Of a stretch of DNA of 64,000 nucleotides, positions 34,189 to 43,459 are shown piece by piece. The position numbers and the translations under genes were made by a program. Position 1 is the stretch's first letter; each line of letters begins with the position of its first letter. The notes below the pieces were generated by a model. It was not told the origin of the DNA, ran no database searches, and saw nothing but the letters and a program-made list of their open reading frames with translations. The stretch comes from Sulfuricaulis sp. (lineage in GTDB: Bacteria; Pseudomonadota; Gammaproteobacteria; Acidiferrobacterales; Sulfurifustaceae): the NCBI RefSeq assembly GCF_024653915.1, contig NZ_JANLGY010000001.1, positions 1 to 64,000 on the forward strand, in the 5' to 3' direction.

Positions 34189-35250
34189 ATGGATACCCAC
34201 AATAAACCCATCGCGCAGCGCATCGAATGGCTGATGGAGCATGCGCACCGGCACGCGGAGGCCTTTACCAGTTCCGAGGCCTTTCTTGCCCGGCAACGCT
34301 ATCTGGCGCAGCACACGTCGGCGGTGGCGGCGCTCAAGTGCATGGATGGGCGGATAAATCTTTCTGTTGCCACCCATACGCCGCTTGGCATCATCCAGCC
34401 TTTTCGCAATCTCGGTGGAATGTTCGATCTCGGTTGGCCCCACCTGGGCGAGGTACTCGCCAGTTATGTGCATGACAAGGTCGCCACCGGGCGCCGCGTG
34501 CTGCTGCTCATCACTTATCACTATTCGAAAAGCGACAAACAGCGGGGCTGCGCCGGTTTCAACTTCGACACCGAAGCCGCGCGTGCACATACTTATGCCA
34601 TCAAGCGTCAGGTCGAGCATGTCTTCGGCGCCAATCACGACACGGTCTATCCGATCGTGTGCGGCTTCGAAACCGACGAGGACGCGCTGGTGCTGCACGG
34701 CACCAACGGCGAGCCGATGGATGTGTCACGTCTTGCCGCACGCGACCAGGAGGGTTTGCGCCCGGCGCTGGAAAAAATATTCCCGGATATGCCGAGCCAG
34801 GTGCGGTTCGATCTGGAGCCACTGGTGCTCGGCAACCAGGCGCGTATCGCCGAGGTGCGCAAGCTATCGCGCACGCTGGATGTGGAACACCGCGAGTGGA
34901 TGATCTGCGTCGGGCGCGGCTTCGATTTTTTGCACATGCCCAACCTCGCGCTGATCATTGGCCCTTACAGCCCGAATCTTGCCGAGCCGATCAGCATTGC
35001 CGGCGGCATTATCGAGAACAACATGCGCGCGAGGCGGATACCCGACGACGGTTTCCTGCTGCTGGCCTCGGTGCCCTATGCCGAAATCGGCGTGGACCGC
35101 GCGCGTGCCGAACTGAAATCGCGTTTTCTTTCGAAGTTCGCCGCCGATGTCATCCGCAGCGGACATCCGTCGCTCGCGGCCAAGATGCAGGTGCGCACCG
35201 CCGTGCTTGATTGGCGTTCTCGTACTCTGGAGACTATCAACGCAGAATAG
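34189..35250 (+). CDS. Beta-carbonic-anhydrase-like zinc protein (possibly CsoSCA-related)
   Basis: 353 residues from ATG at 34189, 75 bases after hyfI. It has a Cys-x-Asp-x-Arg motif (C51-M-D53-G-R55) followed by PLGIIQPFRNLGG, as in beta-carbonic anhydrases. The second half of the zinc site would be H111 and C121 (HYSKSDKQRGC), ten residues apart rather than the usual three; carboxysomal CsoSCA also has a widely spaced His/Cys pair. No signal peptide, so it is cytoplasmic. Same strand and close spacing place it with the Hyf-like operon. Activity as carbonic anhydrase is an inference from these residues. Confidence 0.6.
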   Translation: MDTHNKPIAQRIEWLMEHAHRHAEAFTSSEAFLARQRYLAQHTSAVAALKCMDGRINLSVATHTPLGIIQPFRNLGGMFDLGWPHLGEVLASYVHDKVATGRRVLLLITYHYSKSDKQRGCAGFNFDTEAARAHTYAIKRQVEHVFGANHDTVYPIVCGFETDEDALVLHGTNGEPMDVSRLAARDQEGLRPALEKIFPDMPSQVRFDLEPLVLGNQARIAEVRKLSRTLDVEHREWMICVGRGFDFLHMPNLALIIGPYSPNLAEPISIAGGIIENNMRARRIPDDGFLLLASVPYAEIGVDRARAELKSRFLSKFAADVIRSGHPSLAAKMQVRTAVLDWRSRTLETINAE

Positions 35251-35263
35251 CCCTTATCCATCC

Positions 35264-36211
35264 GTGGAACACATCGTCTTTCTCGACCGTGACAGCATTC
35301 AGGCCAATATTCGCCGGCCCGGATTTCCGCACGAATGGCGTGATTACCCGGCAACCATTGCCACGCAGGTCACCGATCATTTGAGTAATGCGACCATTGC
35401 CATCAGCAACAAAGTTCCGCTGATGGCAGAGAACCTCTCACCGCTCCGGAATCTCAAGATGATCGCGGTATGCGCCACGGGAACCAACAACATCGATCTC
35501 GATTATTGTCGTGAGCATAAGATCACTGTCTCGAATATCCGTAACTATGCTGTGAATGCCGTTCCCGAGCATGTCTTCACCTTGATCCTGGCTCTGCGAC
35601 GCAATCTTCCAGGTTATCGCGAAGATGTAAACAACGGGCTGTGGCAGAAGGCCGAACAATTCTGTTTGTTCACCCGCCCCATCCTGGATTTGCACGGCAG
35701 CACGCTGGGCGTGATTGGCCACGGGGCGCTGGGCCAGGCCACGGCCAAACTGGGTGAGGCCTTCGGCATGCGCGTACTTTTTGCCGAACATAAGGGTGCG
35801 GCACAAATCAGGTCTGGTTACACATCCTTCGAGACCGTCCTCGCTGACAGCGATGTCATCAGCCTGCACTGCCCGCTTACACCCGCGACGCACCATCTGA
35901 TCGGCGCACCGGAATTCAGGGAAATGCGCCGTCACGCCTTGCTCATCAACACCGCCCGCGGCGGCTTGGTGGATGAAGCGGCGCTGGTACAGACGCTCAA
36001 GGATGGCGTGATCGGCGGAGCGGGATTCGATGTGCTGACTACAGAACCTCCGCGCGCAGGTAATCCACTGCTCGATCTTCGCCTGCCCAATTTCATCCTG
36101 ACGCCGCACGTCGCCTGGGCCAGCCGCAACGCCATGCAGATCATGGCGGACCAGCTGGTCGACAATATCGAAGCCTTCGTCCGCAGTGCGCCGCAAAATC
36201 GGGTCGTCTAG
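35264..36211 (+). CDS. D-isomer-specific 2-hydroxyacid dehydrogenase
   Basis: 315 residues from GTG at 35264. NAD-binding Rossmann motif at G152-x-G154-x2-G157 (GVIGHGALGQA). Catalytic Arg in NTARGGLVDEAAL, the Glu in FDVLTTEPP and the His in TPHVAWAS are all present. Related to glycerate/hydroxypyruvate reductases, so it may interconvert hydroxypyruvate and D-glycerate with NADH. The substrate is not fixed by sequence. It starts 14 bases after the carbonic-anhydrase-like gene and could be in the same transcript. Confidence 0.87.
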   Translation: MEHIVFLDRDSIQANIRRPGFPHEWRDYPATIATQVTDHLSNATIAISNKVPLMAENLSPLRNLKMIAVCATGTNNIDLDYCREHKITVSNIRNYAVNAVPEHVFTLILALRRNLPGYREDVNNGLWQKAEQFCLFTRPILDLHGSTLGVIGHGALGQATAKLGEAFGMRVLFAEHKGAAQIRSGYTSFETVLADSDVISLHCPLTPATHHLIGAPEFREMRRHALLINTARGGLVDEAALVQTLKDGVIGGAGFDVLTTEPPRAGNPLLDLRLPNFILTPHVAWASRNAMQIMADQLVDNIEAFVRSAPQNRVV

Positions 36212-36241
36212 GCAACGTTACAGGACTACAATTGCACAGGC

Positions 36242-37078
36242 ATGACGCCCGCCAAACCCCAGCGTACTGTGTTTTTCGTCTCCGACCGCACCGGCATCAC
36301 GGCCGAGCTGCTGGGTAAGACGTTGCTGACACAGTTTCCCGGTATTGAATTCCGCCGACGTACCTTGCCGTTTGTGGATACGGTGGAAAAAGCAAAAACT
36401 GCACTCGCGGAGATCAATGACACCGCCCAAAAGGAAATTCAGCGGCCAATCGTCTTCAGCACCTTGATCAATGAAGAGGTTCGCGCGTCAATGACATCCG
36501 ACAGCGCCCTGTTCATCGATCTCTTCGCGAATTTCATTCAGCGCCTGGAAGCGGAATTGGGCCTGGAGTCTTCCCATGCCCTCGGACTCAGCCACGGCAT
36601 GGGTGATGAGCTGGTCTACCAGAAACGCATGGACGCATTGAATTACACGCTGTCACATGACGACGGCATGCATACCAACAACTATGACCGGGCCGAGGTG
36701 ATCCTGGTCGGTGTATCACGCACCGGCAAAACGCCCACCTGTCTTTATCTGGCGATGCAGCACGGTATCTGTGCCGCCAATTATCCGCTGACACCCGATG
36801 ATTTTACCGATCATGCTCTGCCGAAACCGCTGCTGCCGCACCGCGCCAAGTTGTATGGTTTGACGATACTGGCTGAGCGGTTGGCTAAAATCCGTCACGA
36901 ACGCAAGCCCGAAAGCCGTTATGCCTCCCTGGAAAATTGCCAGAGCGAAATCCGCGCCGCCGAGGCTCTGCTGCGCCAGGCGCATATCCCCATTCTCGAT
37001 ACCACCACCATGTCCGTGGAGGAAATCGCTATCTCGATTCTTTACGGAACGGGTCTGATCAAGCGCCTTAAAAATTAA
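36242..37078 (+). CDS. ppsR: PEP synthase regulatory kinase/phosphorylase PpsR
   Basis: 278 residues. Opens with the family signature TVFFVSDRTGITAE, carries the ADP/P-loop-like GVSRTGKTPT at about 157-166 and ends with the MSVEEIAISIL region. PpsR inactivates and reactivates phosphoenolpyruvate synthase by ADP-dependent threonine phosphorylation and phosphate-dependent dephosphorylation. No ppsA is in the window. The stop overlaps the stop of the convergent tsaB by 4 bases. Confidence 0.92.
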   Translation: MTPAKPQRTVFFVSDRTGITAELLGKTLLTQFPGIEFRRRTLPFVDTVEKAKTALAEINDTAQKEIQRPIVFSTLINEEVRASMTSDSALFIDLFANFIQRLEAELGLESSHALGLSHGMGDELVYQKRMDALNYTLSHDDGMHTNNYDRAEVILVGVSRTGKTPTCLYLAMQHGICAANYPLTPDDFTDHALPKPLLPHRAKLYGLTILAERLAKIRHERKPESRYASLENCQSEIRAAEALLRQAHIPILDTTTMSVEEIAISILYGTGLIKRLKN

Positions 37079-37764
37079 CTGACGCCGCGTTCTCTGGCTT
37101 TCGCCTGCTTCACTGCCACATCATCTCGCACATAGACCGGCAGTGCCTGTTCCGCGGGAAGCGCCTTTCCTGCTTGGCACGCCACAGCCCCAAGATGGCC
37201 AATATGCCGAGCGAGCGGATAAGCCCCTGTTTGCCATGTCATGACGTGCTTGCCCATACGCGCCAATAACGCCGCATGATACTGGTCCCAGCCATTGCCG
37301 GCGCCAACCCAATCATTTCCTTCAGGTAACCGAGCATCGGACGGTGCGACCACACTTTCAATGCCGATCAGTTCGACAATATTGTGATTATTTCTTACAA
37401 AAGCACCGAGATAGATCTGATTCATGTGCGCATCGAATGCCGCCAACACTTTGAGAGCATTCTCCCCCTGCGCCAATGCGGCAAGCGATGAAACTGGAAC
37501 CACTGGGGTATCCGCTCCGAAAGCCAGGCCCTGCGCCACCCCCGCGCCGATGCGCAGCCCCGTGAACGACCCCGGGCCGCGACCGAAGGCAATCGCGTCG
37601 AACTGCGTCAGGGAAAACCCGGATTCCACCAGCAGGCCGTCCACCATGGCAAGAATGCGACCGGAATGCTGGTTGCCGGATTCAAATCGTTCCCTCACGG
37701 CACCATCCGTCCAGATCGCGACGGAACAGGCTTCGGTGGAGGTCTCCAGGGCGAGAATTTTCAA
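37075..37764 (-). CDS. tsaB: tRNA threonylcarbamoyladenosine synthesis protein TsaB
   Basis: 229 residues. Begins MKILALETSTEACSVA, with the ASKHA-fold block FGRGPGSFTGLRIG typical of TsaB. TsaB is the non-catalytic dimerisation partner of TsaD in making the t6A modification at position 37 of ANN-decoding tRNAs. It reads away from the small membrane-protein genes that follow on the same strand upstream (37784 onward), 20 bases apart. Confidence 0.92.
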   Translation of the reverse strand: MKILALETSTEACSVAIWTDGAVRERFESGNQHSGRILAMVDGLLVESGFSLTQFDAIAFGRGPGSFTGLRIGAGVAQGLAFGADTPVVPVSSLAALAQGENALKVLAAFDAHMNQIYLGAFVRNNHNIVELIGIESVVAPSDARLPEGNDWVGAGNGWDQYHAALLARMGKHVMTWQTGAYPLARHIGHLGAVACQAGKALPAEQALPVYVRDDVAVKQAKARERGVS

Positions 37765-37783
37765 GGCAGGAAAAAACGGAAGC

Positions 37784-38131
37784 CTAGCTGTACATCGGTT
37801 TGTTGTCGTACAGATTCAACCAACCCTTGAGAATACGGTAGATCACCCAAAGTGCGACCACACCAATGATTATCCAGCCAATGATAAAAATATAGGTAAG
37901 CACTCCCAGCACAAACCACGGCAGACTGAACCAGAATGTGCGGATTTGCCAGCGGAAATGCGACTCAAGCCATGTTCCGCGCACATCGTCACCCTTGATG
38001 TAATTGATCATCACAGCAATGACAAAAGTAATAACAAACAGGAAGCTGACCGCCTGCAGGGCATATACCACCATGGTGATATTTTTCAGTCTCTGGAGAT
38101 CGCTGGCATCGGACATGATGGGTTGATTCAT
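37784..38131 (-). CDS. DUF4870-type small membrane protein
   Basis: 115 residues with three likely membrane segments. The central HFRWQIRTFWFSLPWFVLG and the closing WIIYRILKGWLNL-like segment (VALWVIYRILKGWLNLYDN) match the small DUF4870 membrane family. Function unknown. Its start overlaps the stop of the next upstream gene by ATGA, so the two are translated together. Confidence 0.7.
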   Translation of the reverse strand: MNQPIMSDASDLQRLKNITMVVYALQAVSFLFVITFVIAVMINYIKGDDVRGTWLESHFRWQIRTFWFSLPWFVLGVLTYIFIIGWIIIGVVALWVIYRILKGWLNLYDNKPMYS

Positions 38132-38397
38132 TCCATTCCTCTGGGATTGTCATGGTGCTGTGTTAAGTGATTATCCGGCGGCAGGCAGGCGCGGCATCCC
38201 GGCCGGAAAACCGAATAATAACGAAAATACACGAATAGCCATACCGGCAGGAGCCCAATCCAAATCCACTCCCAGACGCCAGCTACCCGTTCACCTTTCC
38301 ACCAGGCCACGGTAACCATGATCGACTGGATCAGGCTTAAAAAGAATACCATCCCCAGAATGAAGACGGCTGCTAATTTAATCCAGATGGCCTGCAC
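38128..38397 (-). CDS. Small two-segment membrane protein
   Basis: 89 residues with two membrane segments (AAVFILGMVFFLSLIQSIMV and WEWIWIGLLPVWLFVYF) and a polar tail with two Cys (GCRACLPP) and several His. No family recognised. Coupled by overlap to the DUF4870-type gene downstream and 8 bases after the HIT gene on the same strand. Confidence 0.6.
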   Translation of the reverse strand: MQAIWIKLAAVFILGMVFFLSLIQSIMVTVAWWKGERVAGVWEWIWIGLLPVWLFVYFRYYSVFRPGCRACLPPDNHLTQHHDNPRGME

Positions 38398-38405
38398 AGG
38401 ATGCT

Positions 38406-38822
38406 TCAGTCAAGCTGATCACCAAGCCGTTGTGCCAGCTCCCGGGCCAGCTCCGCACCGGTTTTCGTATGCGTGCGAGTGACGTGCTTGCGAACAACCC
38501 AAATCGGATCGGGAAAGTGAGCGTCGTCAGCAAAACGCGGGATAACATGCCAGTGTAAATGCGGAACCTGGTTACCCAGCGAGGCCAGATTGATTTTGTC
38601 CGGATGCATCGTTTCTCGCAGAATCTCCTCGGTAACGAATACCACCGCCATCAGATGCGAGCGCTCCGGTTCCGTGAGATCGGTCATTTCCTTCACGTGC
38701 GCCCCCCAGATTACCCGGCAGAAGCCGGGATAATCGGGGTCTTCCACGAAGATCACGCGGCATCTGTCGTCCTGCCAGAGGACTTTCTCATTTTCGGGAT
38801 GACAGAGCAAACAAGGCTTCAT
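38406..38822 (-). CDS. HIT-family nucleotide-binding protein
   Basis: 138 residues with the histidine triad H88-L-H90-W-H92 (QVPHLHWHVIPR) and a CLLC pair at residues 4-7, which is common in this branch. HIT proteins hydrolyse or transfer nucleotidyl groups; specific substrate unknown. It is first of a short minus-strand run ending at tsaB. An inverted-repeat element precedes it. Confidence 0.88.
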   Translation of the reverse strand: MKPCLLCHPENEKVLWQDDRCRVIFVEDPDYPGFCRVIWGAHVKEMTDLTEPERSHLMAVVFVTEEILRETMHPDKINLASLGNQVPHLHWHVIPRFADDAHFPDPIWVVRKHVTRTHTKTGAELARELAQRLGDQLD

Positions 38823-38830
38823 AAAAAGAA

Positions 38831-38925
38831 AGAATTGACAGGATTTACGGGATTAAAACCGGAACGGAAGCAATTGAAAAGGCATTTTGTTTTTTGAATC
38901 CTGTAAATCCTGTCCATTCCAATTC
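38831..38925. repeat. ACAGGATT inverted-repeat element, copy 2
   Basis: The left arm AGAATTGACAGGATTTACGG pairs with the right arm AATCCTGTAAATCCTGTCCA and a final CCAATTCT. It lies exactly between the purT stop and the HIT gene start. Same family as the elements at 13731 and 54531. Confidence 0.75.
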
Positions 38926-40125
38926 TTATCCTTTCACTGTCTTTACCTTCGAAGCCGCGAGCTTGGCGCGGGAACGAGCCTCATCGGTCGTGGCGCCGTT
39001 TGCCAGCGCCACACCCATGCGCCGGCGCGTGAACGCCTCGGGCTTGCCGAACAACCGCAGATCGGACTGCGGCACACGCAGTGCCTCATCCAAGCCCTCA
39101 AAAGCAATGCCCTTGGCCTCCATGCTCCCGTAAATCACTGCACTCGCGCCGGGTGCACGCATGGCTACCGACACTGGCAGCCTGAGAATGGCGCGGGCGT
39201 GCAATTCGAACTCATTTTGGGCCTGACTGATCATGGTCACCATGCCGGTATCGTGCGGGCGCGGGCTGACTTCGCTGAACCAGACGTGATCGCCCTTGAC
39301 GAACAGCTCCACGCCAAAAATTCCGCGGCCACCCAGATTGTCAGTGACTTTCCTGGCAATCTCGCGTGAGCGTTTCAGCGACTTTTCACTCATGGCTTGC
39401 GGTTGCCAGGATTCGACATAGTCTCCCTTGACTTGCACATGTCCGATCGGTTCACAAAAAAAGGTTTCCAATTTTCCCGAATCGCCGATAGCCCGCACTG
39501 TCAACAGCGTGATTTCATAATCGAACTTGATGATCTCTTCGACAATCACCCGAGTCTGATTAACGCGCGCGCCACTCATGGCGTATTCCCAGGCTTTGGC
39601 GACATCATCCGGCCCATTCACCACCGACTGCCCCTTCCCGGAGGAAGACATCACCGGCTTGATCACACAGGGATAACCAATGCCTCCATCAATGGCCTCT
39701 TTGAGCTCGGTCATGCTGGTGGCAAAGGCATAACGCGAAGTCGGCAGTTCCAGCGTCTCGGCCGCCAGCCGCCGGATTCCTTCACGGTTCATGGTGAGCT
39801 GTGTGGCGCGCGCCACGGGAATCACCTCAGCCAGCTTGTCGCGCTCAATTTCCGCCAGCATGTCCGTGGCGATGGCCTCAATCTCGGGGACGATGATGTG
39901 CGGGCGTTCCTTTTCCACCAATGCGCGTAGCGCGGCACCATCCGCCATGTTAATCACATGCGCACGGTGCGCGACCTGATGTCCCGGTGCATCGGGATAA
40001 CGATCCACGGCGATGACTTCAACGCCAAATCGCTGCAAGGCAATAATAACTTCCTTGCCCAACTCTCCCGCGCCCAGCAACATGACCCGCGTCGCGCCGG
40101 GGCTCAGTGGTGTACCGATTTTCAT
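38926..40125 (-). CDS. purT: Formate-dependent GAR transformylase PurT
   Basis: 399 residues, ATP-grasp enzyme. Opens with [20 protein letters not shown], then [11 protein letters not shown] and the ATP-grasp blocks [18 protein letters not shown] and [14 protein letters not shown]. PurT uses formate and ATP to formylate glycinamide ribonucleotide in purine synthesis, an alternative to folate-dependent PurN. Stands alone, reading the same way as the thiL-nusB-rib genes upstream. Confidence 0.95.
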   Translation of the reverse strand: MKIGTPLSPGATRVMLLGAGELGKEVIIALQRFGVEVIAVDRYPDAPGHQVAHRAHVINMADGAALRALVEKERPHIIVPEIEAIATDMLAEIERDKLAEVIPVARATQLTMNREGIRRLAAETLELPTSRYAFATSMTELKEAIDGGIGYPCVIKPVMSSSGKGQSVVNGPDDVAKAWEYAMSGARVNQTRVIVEEIIKFDYEITLLTVRAIGDSGKLETFFCEPIGHVQVKGDYVESWQPQAMSEKSLKRSREIARKVTDNLGGRGIFGVELFVKGDHVWFSEVSPRPHDTGMVTMISQAQNEFELHARAILRLPVSVAMRAPGASAVIYGSMEAKGIAFEGLDEALRVPQSDLRLFGKPEAFTRRRMGVALANGATTDEARSRAKLAASKVKTVKG

Positions 40126-40137
40126 TATTTTTAACCT

Positions 40138-41091
40138 CTACGCGAAATGATTGTGACCTGTTTCCCGTGGCTGATAGGGCTTACCGGCTTCATCGACGAT
40201 ACGCAGACCCGGCTCCGCTTCGATGACACCGATACGGTGAAATCCACAGGCAGGCGCAAGCTTTTCCAAGGCGGCTCTGTTTTTCTCCGGTGAGGTAAAA
40301 CAGAGTTCGTAGTCATCACCGCTTGCCAGCACCATGTCCCAACCCGTCTCCCTGAGATGAGGTCGGCTGGTCGGGGAAACAGGTATTTTGTCGAGTCTGA
40401 TTTGCGCGCCAACCTGGCTCATTTTCAGGATATGACCCAAATCCGCCAAGAGACCATCGGAAATATCGATGGCGCTGTGGGCAATACCCCGCAAGGCCAT
40501 GCCCTCGCGCACACGTGGCGTAGGACGGTCCAGCCGCTCAGCAACAACCCCCAGTTCATGTTCTGATAAGCGAATACCGCCCAGACGGGAACGCAACGCC
40601 AGCGCCGCGTCACCCAATGTGCCCGTAATATAGATCCCGTCACCCGCCTTGGCACCCGACCGACGCAGCGCCTTGCCTGCGGGCACAAAGCCATGCGCCT
40701 CAATGGCGATGGCCAGCGGTCCGCGCGAGGTATCTCCGCCCACCAGTTGCACGTTATGTTCTTTAGCCAGCTGAAACATGCCCCGGCAAAACGGCTCAAG
40801 CCAGCGGGCATCTGCCTTGGGCAGCGTCAGGTTCAACAGGAACCAGGCCGGCTCCGTGCCCATGGCCGCGAGATCGCTCAAGTTGACCGCGAGGGCCTTG
40901 TGACCGAGGGTAAACGGGTCGACGTCCGGGAGAAAATGCACGCCGGAAACCAGCAGATCGGATGTCACCGCTAACAGTTGACCAGCGGGCGGTTGCAAGA
41001 GCGCGGCGTCATCGCCGATACCGGCGACCACATCAGGACGCGAGACGTCCTGGCGCGTAAAAAAATTGTGGATGAGCTCGAATTCCGTCAT
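40138..41091 (-). CDS. thiL: Thiamine-monophosphate kinase ThiL
   Basis: 317 residues using ATG at 41091 (MTEFELIHNFF), the family's usual start; the frame runs further upstream but into a repeat. Visible motifs: GIGDDAALL (metal and phosphate), VTSDLLVSGVHF, ALAVNLSDLAAMG and GGDTSRG. It makes thiamine pyrophosphate from thiamine monophosphate with ATP. Placed after nusB, as in many proteobacteria. Confidence 0.93.
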   Translation of the reverse strand: MTEFELIHNFFTRQDVSRPDVVAGIGDDAALLQPPAGQLLAVTSDLLVSGVHFLPDVDPFTLGHKALAVNLSDLAAMGTEPAWFLLNLTLPKADARWLEPFCRGMFQLAKEHNVQLVGGDTSRGPLAIAIEAHGFVPAGKALRRSGAKAGDGIYITGTLGDAALALRSRLGGIRLSEHELGVVAERLDRPTPRVREGMALRGIAHSAIDISDGLLADLGHILKMSQVGAQIRLDKIPVSPTSRPHLRETGWDMVLASGDDYELCFTSPEKNRAALEKLAPACGFHRIGVIEAEPGLRIVDEAGKPYQPRETGHNHFA

Positions 41092-41107
41092 ATGGAATTT
41101 TTTACCG

Positions 41108-41242
41108 ACTCCTCCTCTCCCTCGACGGGAGAGGGCAAGGGGTGAGGGTGATGCGTCTCTGATAAGCACGCGGCATTATTATATCGCTCGGGATTTATAT
41201 GATACCCCTCACCCTATCCCTCTCCCGCAAGGGGAGAGGGAA
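41108..41242. repeat. CTCTCCC/GGGAGAGG hairpin elements between thiL and nusB
   Basis: Two GC-rich hairpins: CTCTCCCTCGACGGGAGAGG (near 41115-41134) followed by GGGGTGAGGGTG, and CCCCTCACCC then CTCTCCCGCAAGGGGAGAGG (near 41203-41240). The two units are roughly inverted with respect to each other. The same motif recurs at 43460-43548. Length and position suggest dispersed REP-like elements that may also affect mRNA stability between nusB and thiL. Confidence 0.65.
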
Positions 41243-41262
41243 ACCCTGCATTCGACTTCCCG

Positions 41263-41703
41263 TCAGGCCGTGGAACGCTCAGCCTTGATTTCGCGCGAAC
41301 GCAGACCCGCGGCGATCTTGTCGAGAATGGCGTTGACGTATTTGTGGCCATGCTCGGCGCCAAAGGTTTTGGCCAGCTCTACGGCCTCGTTCAGGATGAC
41401 CTTGTAGGGAATCTCGGGATGGAACTCGAACTCGTAGGTGCCGATGCGCAGGCACGCCAGCTCCACAGGATCAACGTCGTTGAGTTTACGGTCAAGATGC
41501 GGGGCGATGTGATCGTCCAGCTCGTGCAGATGCAGTGGAATCTCGCGCACCAGGTGATGGAAATAGTCGAGGTCGACGTCAGCCATCTCGTGATCGAGAA
41601 TGAAGTGATCCTCGATATCGTGCGGCGGCTGCTCGGTAAGCTGCCATTGATAAAGGGCCTGCACGGCGGCGCGGCGAGCCTTGTGACGACTGCCCTTGAC
41701 CAT
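41263..41703 (-). CDS. nusB: Transcription antitermination factor NusB
   Basis: 146 residues. Begins with KGSRHKARRAAVQALYQWQL and has the family block PVELACLRIGTYEFEF plus VILNEAVELAKTFG. NusB with NusE (S10) binds boxA RNA in rRNA antitermination. It follows ribH by 10 bases in the standard rib-nusB-thiL order. Confidence 0.94.
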   Translation of the reverse strand: MVKGSRHKARRAAVQALYQWQLTEQPPHDIEDHFILDHEMADVDLDYFHHLVREIPLHLHELDDHIAPHLDRKLNDVDPVELACLRIGTYEFEFHPEIPYKVILNEAVELAKTFGAEHGHKYVNAILDKIAAGLRSREIKAERSTA

Positions 41704-41713
41704 AGACCCTCCG

Positions 41714-42190
41714 TCAGACGCGCAATTTCTTGAGCAGATTTACCATTTCAATTGCGGTGAGCGCAGCATCCACGCCCTTGTTACCGCTCTTGGTGCCCGC
41801 GCGCTCAATGGCCTGCTCGATGGTGTCAACCGTCAACACGCCAAAGGCAACCGGCAGATCGAATTGCATGCTGACTTGCGAGACACCTTTGGCGCATTCG
41901 CCGGCAACGTATTCAAAATGCGGTGTCGCGCCGCGAATAACCGCGCCAAGCGCGATCAGCGCATCGTATTTACCGCTGGCAGCCATGGTTTTCAGAGTCA
42001 ACGGCATCTCGAAAGCACCCGGCACGCGAACGACTTCTATGTTAACAGCTTCGGCACCATGACGCACCAGCGTGTCGATCGCGCCTTCGAGCAGGCGCTC
42101 ACCAATGAAACTGTTGAAACGACCTAGAGCAATTCCAAAGCGTGCAGTGCGTGCAATCAAATCGCCATCAATGGTTTTAACATCATTCAT
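41714..42190 (-). CDS. ribH: 6,7-dimethyl-8-ribityllumazine synthase RibH
   Basis: 158 residues. Characteristic blocks: [31 protein letters not shown] and [15 protein letters not shown], holding substrate- and phosphate-binding residues. RibH joins ribitylaminouracil with dihydroxybutanone phosphate to give lumazine. Overlaps ribBA by ATGA, so it is co-translated with the enzyme that makes one of its substrates. Confidence 0.95.
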   Translation of the reverse strand: MNDVKTIDGDLIARTARFGIALGRFNSFIGERLLEGAIDTLVRHGAEAVNIEVVRVPGAFEMPLTLKTMAASGKYDALIALGAVIRGATPHFEYVAGECAKGVSQVSMQFDLPVAFGVLTVDTIEQAIERAGTKSGNKGVDAALTAIEMVNLLKKLRV

Positions 42191-43353
42191 CCGGATACCT
42201 TTTTGTTTTGTTTACGCTGAGTACCTGAGAGTTGCGCTGGGTCGTTTTCAATGTACTCCACGATCTCCAATCCGAAACCGGACAGGCCGGGTGCTTTCAT
42301 GGCATGTCCCAACACGCGCATTTTGCTCACGCCGAGATCCGCCAAAATCTGGCTCCCCAAACCATAGGTGCGCATTTCCTGGTGACCGCGCTTGCCTGTG
42401 GTCGATTCTAATACTTTGCCCTGCTCCTGAAAATGCCGAACGCGCTGTACCAGATCAGCGGGCTTCTCATGCTGTTGCAGTATAACCATCACGCCCGCGC
42501 CTTCGGCAGCCACGTGTGCGAGCGCCTCGTGCAAGGTCCAGGAGCCGGCACGATGCGCCGTGGTGACGAGGTCGAGCAGGCTTTCTTGCATGTGCACGCG
42601 CACGAGCGCCGGGCGATCGCGGCGAATCTCGCCCTTGACCAGGGCAAGATGCACCGAGTCACTGATATCGTCATGGTAAGCCAGCACGCGGAAGTCACCG
42701 AATTCCGTCGGCATCGTGCACTCACCGACACGCTGGATGGTCGATTCGTGTTCCGTACGGTAGCGGATAATATCGGCGATAGTGCCAATTTTGAGACCAT
42801 GCTGCTGGGCGAATTTTTCCAGTTCTGGAAGGCGCGCCATGGTGCCGTCTTCGTTCATGATCTCGCAGATGACGCTGGCTGCTTCTAGCCCGGCAAGACG
42901 CGCAAGATCAACACCCGCTTCGGTGTGTCCAGCGCGCGCCAGCACCCCGCCGCGCTGCGCCATCAGCGGGAATACATGGCCGGGTTGCACCAGATCGCTG
43001 GGCCTCGCGCCCTGCCTGACGGCAGCCTGGATAGTACGTGCGCGATCGGCGGCAGAGATACCGGTGGTCACGCCTTCCGCTGCCTCAATGGTGACAGTGA
43101 AATTGGTCGAACGCTGATGATGCGTGTCGTTCACCATGAGCGGCAGCTGCAACTGGCGACAACGATCCTGCGTCAGCGTGAGACAAATCAGGCCGCGGCC
43201 ATAACGCGCCATGAAATTGATGTCCTCGGCACGCGCATGCACCCCGGCCATGACCAGATCACCTTCGTTCTCACGGTCCTCGTCGTCCATCAGAACGACC
43301 ATACGGCCGCACTTAATGTCGCTGATGATCTCGTTAATCGGGCTGATTGGCAT
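42187..43353 (-). CDS. ribB: DHBP synthase with degenerate GTP cyclohydrolase II domain (RibBX type)
   Basis: 388 residues. The N-terminal DHBP synthase (to about 200) is intact: [28 protein letters not shown] and [17 protein letters not shown]. The C-terminal half has the GTP cyclohydrolase II outline ([28 protein letters not shown]). However, the three zinc cysteines (normally HSECLTGD and RCDCG) are absent: the sequence reads [10 protein letters not shown]. So it should make dihydroxybutanone phosphate but probably not open GTP. A separate RibA would be needed elsewhere in the genome. Confidence 0.9.
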   Translation of the reverse strand: MPISPINEIISDIKCGRMVVLMDDEDRENEGDLVMAGVHARAEDINFMARYGRGLICLTLTQDRCRQLQLPLMVNDTHHQRSTNFTVTIEAAEGVTTGISAADRARTIQAAVRQGARPSDLVQPGHVFPLMAQRGGVLARAGHTEAGVDLARLAGLEAASVICEIMNEDGTMARLPELEKFAQQHGLKIGTIADIIRYRTEHESTIQRVGECTMPTEFGDFRVLAYHDDISDSVHLALVKGEIRRDRPALVRVHMQESLLDLVTTAHRAGSWTLHEALAHVAAEGAGVMVILQQHEKPADLVQRVRHFQEQGKVLESTTGKRGHQEMRTYGLGSQILADLGVSKMRVLGHAMKAPGLSGFGLEIVEYIENDPAQLSGTQRKQNKKVSG

Positions 43354-43459
43354 AAAACTACGGGAAAAGACTGAATTGGGCGTGCATTATCACCTATTTT
43401 CAAATCGGATGCCCTGATTCCAGAGTGAGGTGTGGTGCGCGCGCGGCGCGCCTCGGCTC

